Source: Candidatus Bathyarchaeota archaeon | GTDB taxonomy: Archaea > Thermoproteota > Bathyarchaeia > TCS64 | DNA length: 19,900 nucleotides | Direction of reading: 5' to 3' | Assembly (NCBI GenBank): GCA_016934355.1 | Contig: JAFGTA010000017.1 | Location: forward strand, 1 to 19,900 | In this document: one piece after another, positions 1-5,660 of the stretch | How the letters are laid out: each line of letters opens with the position of its first letter | Numbering within the stretch: position 1 is the first letter of the stretch | The notes under the pieces: generated by a model | The model's input: only the letters and a program-made list of their open reading frames with translations | Databases searched by the model: none | What the model was told of the DNA's origin: nothing | Program-made: the position numbers and the translations under genes

Positions 1-151
1 CCTCGTCCTCGTACTTGTAGTACAAGGCTGACAGATCCGTCCAGATCTCCTCCTTGATGGAGGTCAGCTCGACGTCGCTGGGCGGCAGTATCTGGTCTAT
101 AACGTCCTTCACTATGCCCTTGAAGCCGTTCTGTTTTTCCTCGGTTGCCAT
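1..151 (-). CDS. Unidentified protein, N-terminal 50 residues only (runs off left edge)
   Basis: An ATG at 151 on the minus strand opens a frame that stays open to the window edge, giving 50 residues. The piece starts MATEEKQNGFKGIVKDVIDQ and continues as a mostly helical, acidic, soluble segment with no signal peptide. A TATA-like stretch (TTATATTC on the minus strand, about 190-197) lies some 40 bases upstream, which supports a real start. The pattern of a helix, then I-L-P-P-S, then another helix is loosely like the N-terminus of archaeal CCA-adding enzymes, but this is too little to name the gene. It is transcribed away from the methyltransferase at 399. That it is coding is fairly safe; its function is unknown. 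Confidence 0.55.
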   Translation of the reverse strand, partial: MATEEKQNGFKGIVKDVIDQILPPSDVELTSIKEEIWTDLSALYYKYEDE

Positions 152-398
152 AGGCAGTCGGGACAGAAGCGGCAAATTACGGAATATAAGGGTTACGTGA
201 ACCATGCCCCAAGTTTATTACAGGGATGAAAATTACGTCGAAACGGTTACAGTAATTAACAACCATAATACTGAGTGAAAATCTTGATTATTAACCTAGA
301 ATTAGCCAAAAAAACATGACCCGAAACAATGAAAAACATCGATGAGAAGAGACATTCCACCCCTTATCCCCCGGGAAAAATCTTAAGATTCAGGGAAA
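152..398. promoter_or_regulatory. AT-rich divergent intergenic region
   Basis: This 247-base gap lies between two divergent genes and is clearly richer in A and T than the flanking genes. I see no ORF with coding character, no tRNA and no convincing C/D or H/ACA box set. It holds TATA-like stretches for both directions: TTATATTC read leftward near 190-197, and TTATTAAC near 288 plus AATCTTAAG near 379-387 read rightward. A perfect palindrome at 379-390 is listed separately. The likely role is back-to-back promoters. Confidence 0.5.
379..390. promoter_or_regulatory. Perfect 12-base palindrome AATCTTAAGATT before the methyltransferase start
   Basis: AATCTTAAGATT equals its own reverse complement over all 12 bases. 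It ends 8 bases before the ATG at 399 and 29 bases before the alternative ATG at 420. Its AT-rich core could serve as the TATA box for a very short leader, or as the binding site of a dimeric regulator overlapping the promoter. The palindrome is read directly; both roles are inference. Confidence 0.4.
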
Positions 399-1253
399 AT
401 GAATGAAAAGGCGCGAGAGATGCCGCGAACACTCCCACCCATCCTGACCGCGCAGACGGCAATGCAGCTTCTGGAAGGAAAAACAGAGATAACCCTCGAT
501 CTCGGGCTGTCAACAACGACCGTAAAACAGATGGAACAAGAAATATTGCTGTCTTCAGGAGAATCTGTCGGATACGAAACCCTCAGAAAGATTGAGGAAA
601 AAGAAAACGCGGCGTTCTTCGTATCACAGGGAGAGGTCTACCAGATCGCGGTGGCGGGGAAACACTTTTATAAACTTGTCCCCACGGCGGGCGCCCCGAC
701 CCTCGAAATCGACGGCATAAGAATGCACAGGACCAAAGACACGACGCCAGACGCGGACGCCAGAGAAAAACTGAGCATCCTAGGGCTCGACGGAGGTAAC
801 GCTCTAGACACGTGCATGGGGCTCGGGTACACGGCTTCGGAGGCCCGACGAAGTGGCGCGGAGAATGTGGTTACAGTTGAGCTTGAGCCAAACGTCGTCC
901 ACATAGCATTGATGAACCCGTGGTCAAGGGACGTCTTCGAAGACTCAAGCATACATAAGATACGTGGGGACAGCTTCACAGTAATCGATGCTCTGCCTGA
1001 CGGCTTCTTCGATTATATAATCCATGACCCTCCCCGCCAAGGTCACGCGGGGAGGCTCTACGGAAGCGAGTTTTATAGGAAACTATACAACGCTTTGCGG
1101 CAGGGTGGACGGCTGTTCCATTATACTGGGGAGCCCCGGTCAAGGTACAGGGGCGTCTCGCTGCAGAGAGGAGCCAGACGCCGCCTAAGTGAAGTTGGCT
1201 TCAGGGGACTCGAGTACCATCCGACAGTTATGGGCGTCACGGCGTCAAAGTAA
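399..1253 (+). CDS. Predicted archaeal SAM-dependent methyltransferase (COG2521-like)
   Basis: This 284-residue protein has a class I Rossmann methyltransferase core in its C-terminal half. Motif I, LDTCMGLGYTA (about 136-146), binds S-adenosylmethionine. Motif II, VTVELEPN (158-165), ends in the acidic strand that holds the ribose. HDPPR (209-213) occupies the motif IV position, and HYTGEP (241-246) follows. The N-terminal 110 residues are a family-specific domain with a helix-turn-helix-like look. The DPPR signature and overall size fit the uncharacterised archaeal family COG2521; the substrate is unknown, and HDPPR resembles both RNA methyltransferases and spermidine-synthase-like folds. 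The start may be ATG 399 or ATG 420. The next gene follows after 43 bases with its own TATA-like box. The methyltransferase fold is near certain; the exact family is likely. Confidence 0.85.
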   Translation: MNEKAREMPRTLPPILTAQTAMQLLEGKTEITLDLGLSTTTVKQMEQEILLSSGESVGYETLRKIEEKENAAFFVSQGEVYQIAVAGKHFYKLVPTAGAPTLEIDGIRMHRTKDTTPDADAREKLSILGLDGGNALDTCMGLGYTASEARRSGAENVVTVELEPNVVHIALMNPWSRDVFEDSSIHKIRGDSFTVIDALPDGFFDYIIHDPPRQGHAGRLYGSEFYRKLYNALRQGGRLFHYTGEPRSRYRGVSLQRGARRRLSEVGFRGLEYHPTVMGVTASK

Positions 1254-1261
1254 CCGGGAAA

Positions 1262-1272
1262 ACCTAAATCCT
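1262..1272 (+). promoter_or_regulatory. TATA-like box for the HypE-like gene
   Basis: ACCTAAATCC lies about 30 bases before the ATG at 1297. This spacing would start transcription at or very near the ATG, giving a leaderless or nearly leaderless message. It also argues that the upstream in-frame ATG at 1189, inside the methyltransferase gene, is not the real start. Confidence 0.35.
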
Positions 1273-1296
1273 GTTCAGCATGTTATTCAAGCGGTC

Positions 1297-2322
1297 ATGT
1301 CCACGCCTAGGCGTCTCCCGACGGGAAAAGTACCGAAAGATGTTCTAAAGAGGCTTGTGTTCAACTACCTCGGGGTTCCGTCTGATAGGGTGCTCAAGGG
1401 GCCCAGCGTCGGCGAGGACGCAGCCCTGCTGGACCTAGGGGAGACCGTGCTCATCGCCAAGGCGAACCCCATCACCGGCGCCGAGGCAAGAATAGGGTGG
1501 CTGGCGGTGCACATAAACGCCAACGACATCGCCGTCAGGGGAGCCGAGCCGCGGTGGTTCCTCAACATCGTCCTGCTCCCTGAGGGGTCGGACGAGTCCC
1601 TTCTGGAGACCATCATGACGGAGATGCATGACGCCTGCTGCGAGCTCGGAGTAAGCATCGTGGGAGGCCACACCGAGGTGGCGCCAGGCTTGGAGAGGCC
1701 CATTGTAGCCGGGTTCATGCTCGGTGAAGCCCCTAAGGATAGGTGTGTAACGACGGGCGGCGCGAAGACAGGCGACCATATTATACTCACCAAGGGGGTG
1801 GGCATCGAGGGGACGGGGATACTCGCCTCTGATCTGAGGAAGAGGCTACGGGGGAAGGTAGGTGAAGGCGTCCTTGAGAAGGCGTCCAAGTTCCTGGATA
1901 GGATAAGCGTAGTCCCTGAGGCGCTGGAGGCCTGCAGGGTGGGGGGTGTCAACAGCATCCACACCCCCACCGAGGGGGGCGTCCTCAACGGCCTGCTTGA
2001 GATATCGGAGGCGTCGGGGCTGGGTTTCAAGGTCTACATGGATCGCTTGATCGTCGCCGAGGAGACCCGTCTCATATGCGGCGCCCTGGGCGTAGACCCT
2101 TTGAAGCTGCTTAGCAGCGGAAGCCTCATCATAGCGGCTGACCCCGAGAGGTCGGCGGACCTCCTCAAGGCCTTGAGAGGGATCGACGTCGACGCCGAGG
2201 TAGTCGGGGAGATGCTGGCCGAGGGGGAGGAGCGGCTCCTAGTCGACGGCGACGGGGGGGTTAGCCGCGTGGACCCGGTGGATCAGGACGAGCTTTTCAG
2301 GGTTCTCGAGGAGCAGGGGTAA
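1297..2322 (+). CDS. AIR synthase-related / HypE-like ATP-binding protein
   Basis: The 341-residue protein has the PurM/HypE/SelD/ThiL fold. GPSVGEDAALLDLG (35-48) is the N-terminal glycine- and aspartate-rich nucleotide and metal segment. HINANDIAVRGAEP (72-85) is the family's N-D-[IV]-A-x-[MR]-G-A-x-P strand, VGGHTEV (122-128) the next conserved turn, and GDHIILTKGVGIEGT (159-173) the start of the C-terminal domain. The match to archaeal HypE-like proteins is good, but true HypE ends in a C-terminal Pro-Arg-x-Cys whose cysteine carries the thiocarboxamide. This protein ends LFRVLEEQG with no cysteine, and no other hyp or hydrogenase genes are nearby. It is therefore probably a HypE paralogue with another ATP-dependent role. 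ATG 1297 is preferred over ATG 1189 because the extra 36 residues do not look like the family. Confidence 0.85.
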   Translation: MSTPRRLPTGKVPKDVLKRLVFNYLGVPSDRVLKGPSVGEDAALLDLGETVLIAKANPITGAEARIGWLAVHINANDIAVRGAEPRWFLNIVLLPEGSDESLLETIMTEMHDACCELGVSIVGGHTEVAPGLERPIVAGFMLGEAPKDRCVTTGGAKTGDHIILTKGVGIEGTGILASDLRKRLRGKVGEGVLEKASKFLDRISVVPEALEACRVGGVNSIHTPTEGGVLNGLLEISEASGLGFKVYMDRLIVAEETRLICGALGVDPLKLLSSGSLIIAADPERSADLLKALRGIDVDAEVVGEMLAEGEERLLVDGDGGVSRVDPVDQDELFRVLEEQG

Positions 2323-2374
2323 AAAAGCCACATTCACCCGCCCCTCCGCTTTCTGTGTGTTAGAACCTACGAAA

Positions 2375-2384
2375 TGCATAAATC
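2375..2384 (+). promoter_or_regulatory. TATA-like box for orc1/cdc6
   Basis: TGCATAAATC stands about 36 bases before the ATG at 2415, so transcription would start around 2405-2408, just before the AGGGGTTAG ribosome-binding-like stretch. The promoter region also contains the inverted repeat listed next. Confidence 0.45.
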
Positions 2385-2396
2385 CCCCGTCTGCGC

Positions 2397-2410
2397 CCCC
2401 TGAACAGGGG
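2397..2410. promoter_or_regulatory. CCCCTG-AA-CAGGGG inverted repeat at the orc1/cdc6 start
   Basis: CCCCTG (2397-2402) and CAGGGG (2405-2410) are perfect inverted 6-base arms around AA. The repeat straddles the predicted transcription start and ends 4 bases before the ATG. A dimeric DNA-binding protein seated here would block transcription, so an operator is a reasonable guess. The overlapping winged-helix gene, or Cdc6 itself, are candidate binders. The 3' arm could also act as a Shine-Dalgarno-like sequence. Confidence 0.4.
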
Positions 2411-2414
2411 TTAG

Positions 2415-3587
2415 ATGACGCAGCGAGGCATCTTCATCGACGAGGCCATACTGGACATCAGCTACGTGCCTGACGTCATACTCCACAGGGAGGAGGAGTT
2501 CAAGGCGCTTGAGAGCCTCTTCGACCACATGGCGTCGGCCCCATACGAGATGAGCCAGAAGGCCGTCATACTCGGCGGCGTCGGCAGCGGCAAGACCCTC
2601 TTGGCCCACTACTACGGCAGGAGCCTCCGCGGGAAGGCGGAGCGCCGCCGCGTCACCTTCGAGTACATCCACGTCAACTGCCGTGAGCAGAGGGGCAGCC
2701 TCTTCATGATCCTCAGCCAAGTGGTCAAGCGGCTCCGCTCCGAGTTCCCTGAGAGGGGGTACGCGGCTAACGAGCTCATGGACATACTGAGGCAGATAAT
2801 GGACGAGGACAACGCCCAGATACTCCTCTGCCTAGACGAGGTGGACGTCCTCATCGAGAACGAGGGAAGCGACGCCCTCTACTACTTGACCCGGTTCCAC
2901 GAGACCGAGCCAGATGAGCCACGGCGCCTCAGCCTGATGTTCATCAGCAAGGACCAGGAGGTCTTCAGGAAGCTGGACAGGAGCACCCTGAGCAGCCTCC
3001 AGCGAAACGTCATACGGATGCAGGACTACGACCAGGCCCAGCTCGCAGACATACTCGCGTACCGCGTAGAGAAGGCGTTCAGGAGGGACACGGTGCCCCT
3101 GGAGATAGTGGACTTCATCAGCGAGCTCGCGTTCAAGGAGAACAGCGACGCCCGGTACGCCATAGACGTGCTCCACGGCTCGGGGACGACCGCCGAGCGC
3201 AGCGGCGCAGCCATGATCCAGCCGGAGCACGTAAGGAATGCCGCGATGGGGGTGTTCCAGACCCTGAACAAGGAGTCGGTCAGGCAGCTGAGCCTACACG
3301 AGCAGCTGGTGTTGCTGGCGGTGGCCCGGTTCTTCAAGGCCAGCGACGTCACCCACGGCACCACCGGCGAGATCGAGGAGGCGTACCGCATGGTATGCGA
3401 GGAGTACTCGGAGAGCCCCAGGGGACACACCCAGTACTGGAAGTACCTCAAGAACCTGAAGGGACTGGACTTCGTCAACGTCAGGCTCCAGGCGAGCAGC
3501 CAGGGCAGGACCCAGCTCATCAGCCTGGAGAAGATACCAGCCGCGGAGCTGGAGAAGGAGGTGGTGAGGATCGTTGGCTCGTCCTAG
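2415..3587 (+). CDS. cdc6: Orc1/Cdc6 replication initiator, AAA+ ATPase
   Basis: The 390-residue protein binds replication origins and helps load the MCM helicase. Walker A is GGVGSGKT (54-61) and Walker B is LLCLDEVD (137-144). FISKD (176-180) sits at sensor 1 and SDARYAID (244-251) gives the sensor 2 arginine. Residues from about 290 form the C-terminal winged-helix DNA-binding domain. Length and domain order match archaeal Orc1/Cdc6. The start at ATG 2415 follows a TATA-like box and an inverted repeat. The last 14 bases overlap the next gene, so the two are almost surely co-transcribed. Archaeal origins often lie beside this gene, but the upstream gap is only 92 bases and I saw no run of classic origin recognition boxes in it. 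Identification is firm. Confidence 0.95.
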   Translation: MTQRGIFIDEAILDISYVPDVILHREEEFKALESLFDHMASAPYEMSQKAVILGGVGSGKTLLAHYYGRSLRGKAERRRVTFEYIHVNCREQRGSLFMILSQVVKRLRSEFPERGYAANELMDILRQIMDEDNAQILLCLDEVDVLIENEGSDALYYLTRFHETEPDEPRRLSLMFISKDQEVFRKLDRSTLSSLQRNVIRMQDYDQAQLADILAYRVEKAFRRDTVPLEIVDFISELAFKENSDARYAIDVLHGSGTTAERSGAAMIQPEHVRNAAMGVFQTLNKESVRQLSLHEQLVLLAVARFFKASDVTHGTTGEIEEAYRMVCEEYSESPRGHTQYWKYLKNLKGLDFVNVRLQASSQGRTQLISLEKIPAAELEKEVVRIVGSS

Positions 3588-3861
3588 GCCGGGGCGCAGA
3601 GTCGAGGAGATCCTCGGCAGCAGGGGTAGGATAAGGGTGCTTCAGGTGCTCACCGAGAGCGGGGAGCTCAACATCAGCGAGGTGAGCCGCCGCACGGGCC
3701 TCAACTACACGAGCGTGGAGCGGCACCTCATGAAGCTCAAGGAGCTGGGGCTCCTCAAGGAGAAGCGGTACGGCAAGATCAGGATATTCGAGGTCCAGTT
3801 CAGGAGCCTCGGCATAGTGTTCGAGAGGGGCAGACCCGTCGACATCCAGATACAGGAGTAG
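3574..3861 (+). CDS. Small winged-helix DNA-binding protein, overlapping orc1/cdc6
   Basis: This 95-residue protein is a single winged helix-turn-helix domain. The first helix covers GRIRVLQVL (about 18-26), ELNISEVSRRTGLNYTSVERHLMKL (31-55) forms the HTH, and the wing is LLKEKRYGKIRIFEV (60-74). It resembles ArsR/MarR-like archaeal regulators. The start is TTG 3574, the first possible start after an in-frame TGA at 3565, preceded by GGTGAGG, a good ribosome binding site lying inside the cdc6 gene. The 14-base overlap implies translational coupling with Cdc6. It could repress the operon through the 2397-2410 inverted repeat, or act at the origin, as the winged-helix protein WhiP is thought to do in Sulfolobales; both are inference, and WhiP is much larger. 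The coding call is strong; the target is unknown. Confidence 0.85.
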   Translation: MARPRPGRRVEEILGSRGRIRVLQVLTESGELNISEVSRRTGLNYTSVERHLMKLKELGLLKEKRYGKIRIFEVQFRSLGIVFERGRPVDIQIQE

Positions 3862-3872
3862 CGCGCGCCTAT

Positions 3873-3886
3873 CCTCATTTATTTTA
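3873..3886 (+). terminator. T-rich stretch after the winged-helix gene
   Basis: CCTCATTTATTTTA follows the stop codon by about a dozen bases. Archaeal RNA polymerases can stop at U-rich runs without a hairpin, so this is a plausible end for the cdc6 operon. The run is short and interrupted, so confidence is low. Confidence 0.3.
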
Positions 3887-3892
3887 CCTGTG

Positions 3893-3949
3893 GATCGTCT
3901 GCCCGGGCACATAACCCTGATTTGATCACACAATCAGATACAGACGATC
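3893..3949 (+). repeat. Nested inverted repeats just upstream of the caspase-fold gene
   Basis: GATCGTCTG (3893-3901) and CAGACGATC (3941-3949) are perfect 9-base inverted arms. Inside them, CTGATT (3917-3922) and AATCAG (3932-3937) form a second inverted pair around a loop containing the palindrome TGATCA (3923-3928). The outer 3' arm runs straight into a T tract and the TTG start at 3953. As RNA this could fold into a two-tier stem; as DNA it could be a pair of operators. Either form would affect expression of the gene at 3953. Confidence 0.45.
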
Positions 3950-3952
3950 TTT

Positions 3953-4690
3953 TTGAAGAGGGCTGACGCCAAAGCGTTATCGCTGTACAAGGCGGCGGTG
4001 CTGCTCACCGCGTTCCTAGTGGCGGTGTCGTACATCGACGTGAGGAGGAGAACCACGCCTCAGGAAACGGTGACACGTGTAGCGTACATCGACCCCCTTT
4101 ACCGGGACGGCTCGGGTTTCTACGAAGAGACGAGGACACTGTTCAGCCGACCCGGGTACGTCTTCGACGCCACCCTCGGGGAGAACGTGACTGTGGAGTT
4201 CCTGAAACGGCTGCCGAAGGGATACGACGTCATCGTCCTCAGGGTTCACAGCACTGTGAACGACGGCATGGTCTGGTTCTTCACCGGAGAGGAGTACGCT
4301 CAAAACAAGTACGTGCTGGAGCAGCTGGTCGACGAGGTGCACCCGGCGAGGCCGAGCCTCGAATCCAAGCACCTGTTCGCCGTAGGAGCGGACTTCGTGA
4401 AGCACTTCATGGAGGACAGGTTCAGCGACGCCCTCGTCCTGCTCATGGGCTGCGACGGTTTGAAGTCAACGGACCTGGCCCGTGCTTTCACGGACAACGG
4501 GGCTGAGGCGTACGTGAGCTGGGACGGCCCTGTGTCGCTGGAGCACACCGACCGTGCATTCCAGAGCTTCCTTGAGGCTATGGTGAACGAGGGGATGACC
4601 GTCGAGGAAGCGTTAGCGCACTCCATGAGGGCAGTCGGCTGTGACCCCGACTACAACTCCTCCCTGATGCGTTACCCTGCAGTGAAATAG
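3953..4690 (+). CDS. Membrane-anchored caspase-fold (CHAT/clan CD-like) protein, putative protease
   Basis: The 245-residue protein starts with a short basic end and one hydrophobic segment (about 11-29, LYKAAVLLTAFLVAVSYID), an anchor or uncleaved signal that would place the rest outside the cell. The soluble part looks like a caspase-type fold. A hydrophobic strand ends in His99 (YDVIVLRVHS, 91-100). A second ends in Cys167 (DALVLLMGCDG, 159-169). Then comes the LARAFTDNGAEAYVSWDG stretch (175-192), typical of CHAT and related clan CD peptidases, where an alpha/beta unit follows the cysteine. This His/Cys pair is the expected catalytic dyad. The start is TTG 3953, the frame being open from there with no clear Shine-Dalgarno. 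Upstream lie nested inverted repeats and downstream the rpoN promoter, so it is probably a single-gene unit. The fold is inferred from motifs, and activity and substrate are unknown. Confidence 0.65.
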   Translation: MKRADAKALSLYKAAVLLTAFLVAVSYIDVRRRTTPQETVTRVAYIDPLYRDGSGFYEETRTLFSRPGYVFDATLGENVTVEFLKRLPKGYDVIVLRVHSTVNDGMVWFFTGEEYAQNKYVLEQLVDEVHPARPSLESKHLFAVGADFVKHFMEDRFSDALVLLMGCDGLKSTDLARAFTDNGAEAYVSWDGPVSLEHTDRAFQSFLEAMVNEGMTVEEALAHSMRAVGCDPDYNSSLMRYPAVK

Positions 4691-4724
4691 GCTCGAATAA
4701 GGTGCGCATGGGTTTAGGAAGTAT

Positions 4725-4733
4725 TTTTAAATA
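4725..4733 (+). promoter_or_regulatory. TATA box of the rpoN-rps2 operon
   Basis: TTTTTAAATA is a strong archaeal TATA match. Counting about 26 bases on from its centre places the transcription start near 4755-4757, so the message would have a leader of about 54 bases before the rpoN ATG and would begin only a few bases before the hairpin at 4760-4790. Confidence 0.6.
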
Positions 4734-4759
4734 GGCTTCGGGTTGTTGAGTGGGTAGAA

Positions 4760-4790
4760 CGCGCAGGTTAGCATTGGCTGACACTGCGCG
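4760..4790 (+). promoter_or_regulatory. Strong 13-base-pair hairpin in the rpoN-rps2 leader
   Basis: CGCGCAG (4760-4766) pairs with CTGCGCG (4784-4790), and GTTAGC (4767-4772) pairs with GCTGAC (4777-4782) using one G-U pair. The loop is ATTG (4773-4776) and a single A (4783) bulges on the 3' side. That makes 13 base pairs in 31 bases, almost certainly too regular for chance. The predicted transcription start lies only about 4 bases before it, so it would sit at the very 5' end of the mRNA. Possible roles are mRNA stabilisation or a binding site for a ribosomal protein such as S2 acting on its own operon. The structure is read from the sequence; the role is inference. Confidence 0.6.
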
Positions 4791-4809
4791 AAACATAGGC
4801 GGATAATGA

Positions 4810-5040
4810 ATGATAATCCCTGTTCGGTGCTTCTCCTGCGGAAAGGTCATAGGCGACAAGTGGGAGGACTTCAACAAACGCATAGAGGCTGGGGAGAACC
4901 CGGCCGACGTCCTCGACGACCTGGGGGTCACGAGGTACTGCTGCCGTAGAATGCTCCTCGGCCACGTCGAGATCATAGACGACGTGCTAAAGTTCCACGA
5001 GGAGAGGGAGAGCCCCGACCTCAGAGGAGGAACCAGTTAA
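4810..5040 (+). CDS. rpoN: DNA-directed RNA polymerase subunit N (Rpb10 homologue)
   Basis: This 76-residue protein is the small zinc-binding assembly subunit of archaeal RNA polymerase, which helps hold the RpoD/RpoL platform. The signature [15 protein letters not shown] is at the N-terminus, with zinc ligands Cys7, Cys10, Cys44 and Cys45 ([16 protein letters not shown], 42-57). Its size matches the family. The stop codon shares one base with the ATG of rps2, so the two are translationally coupled. In many archaea rpoN follows L18e, L13 and S9 and is followed by rpoK; those neighbours are absent here. The identification is certain. Confidence 0.98.
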   Translation: MIIPVRCFSCGKVIGDKWEDFNKRIEAGENPADVLDDLGVTRYCCRRMLLGHVEIIDDVLKFHEERESPDLRGGTS

Positions 5041-5651
5041 TGGAAGTCGAAGTAAACGAGAATCTACTCCTGCCACAAGAAATACTACTCAGCGCGGGCG
5101 TCCACATAGGCACCCGCATCAAGACCAAGGACATGGAGCCCTTCATCTACAAGGTGCGGCCAGACGGCCTCTTCGTCCTCGACATGGAGCAGATGAACGA
5201 GCGTGTGAAGGTAGTCGCCCGTTTCCTGTCAAGGATGGACGTCAGCAAGCTGGTGGTGGCCAGCAGCAAGCGCTACGGCAGGAACCCGGTCGAGAAGTTC
5301 TGCGAGCTCCTGGGGTGCAAGCCCTACATCGGGCGGTTCACGAGCGGAAGCTTCACCAACCCCGAGTACGCCGACTTCTTCGAGCCCGTCGCCATCATAG
5401 TGACCGACAGCCTCGCAGACCAGCAGATAGTAGAGGAGGCATCCCAGATCGGGATACCCGTTATAGCTCTCTGCAGCACGGATAACAGCCTCAAGAACGT
5501 GGACCTCGTCATACCGGTGAACAACAAGGGCCGCCGCAGCCTGGCCATCGTCTACTGGCTCCTCGTCAGGGAGATCATGAGGGAGAGAGGCACACTCCCG
5601 GCGAGCGGGGAGTTCGGCGCAACCATCGAGGACTTCGAGACCACGCTATAG
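5040..5651 (+). CDS. rps2: 30S ribosomal protein S2 (uS2), archaeal/eukaryotic SA type
   Basis: The 203-residue protein is a component of the small ribosomal subunit. Family marks are AGVHIGT (19-25), IYKVRPDGLFVLD (36-48), YIGRFTSGSFTNP (96-108), a DSLADQQIVEEA stretch in place of the usual DPLADxQAxxEA, and NNKGRRSLAIVYWLLVRE near the C-terminus. It overlaps rpoN by one base (TAATG). It is followed at once by the Memo-family gene, a common archaeal arrangement, although the enolase gene often found between them is missing. Identification is firm. Confidence 0.97.
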   Translation: MEVEVNENLLLPQEILLSAGVHIGTRIKTKDMEPFIYKVRPDGLFVLDMEQMNERVKVVARFLSRMDVSKLVVASSKRYGRNPVEKFCELLGCKPYIGRFTSGSFTNPEYADFFEPVAIIVTDSLADQQIVEEASQIGIPVIALCSTDNSLKNVDLVIPVNNKGRRSLAIVYWLLVREIMRERGTLPASGEFGATIEDFETTL

Positions 5652-5660
5652 GTGACGTGT

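Noticed and set aside
1189..1296. Upstream extension of the HypE-like frame to an ATG at 1189
   Set aside because: The 36 extra residues overlap the methyltransferase gene, do not resemble the family, and a TATA-like box lies between the two starts.
2323..2414. Replication origin directly upstream of cdc6
   Set aside because: The gap is short, not AT-rich as a whole, and shows only one inverted repeat, with no set of origin recognition boxes.
3520..3933. Long leftward open frames opposite cdc6 and the winged-helix gene
   Set aside because: They mirror well-supported genes in GC-rich sequence and encode no recognisable motif.
4760..4800. H/ACA guide RNA reading of the rpoN leader hairpin
   Set aside because: An ACA follows the stem closely, but the stem is continuous, with no internal pseudouridylation pocket or kink-turn, so a leader hairpin is the simpler view.
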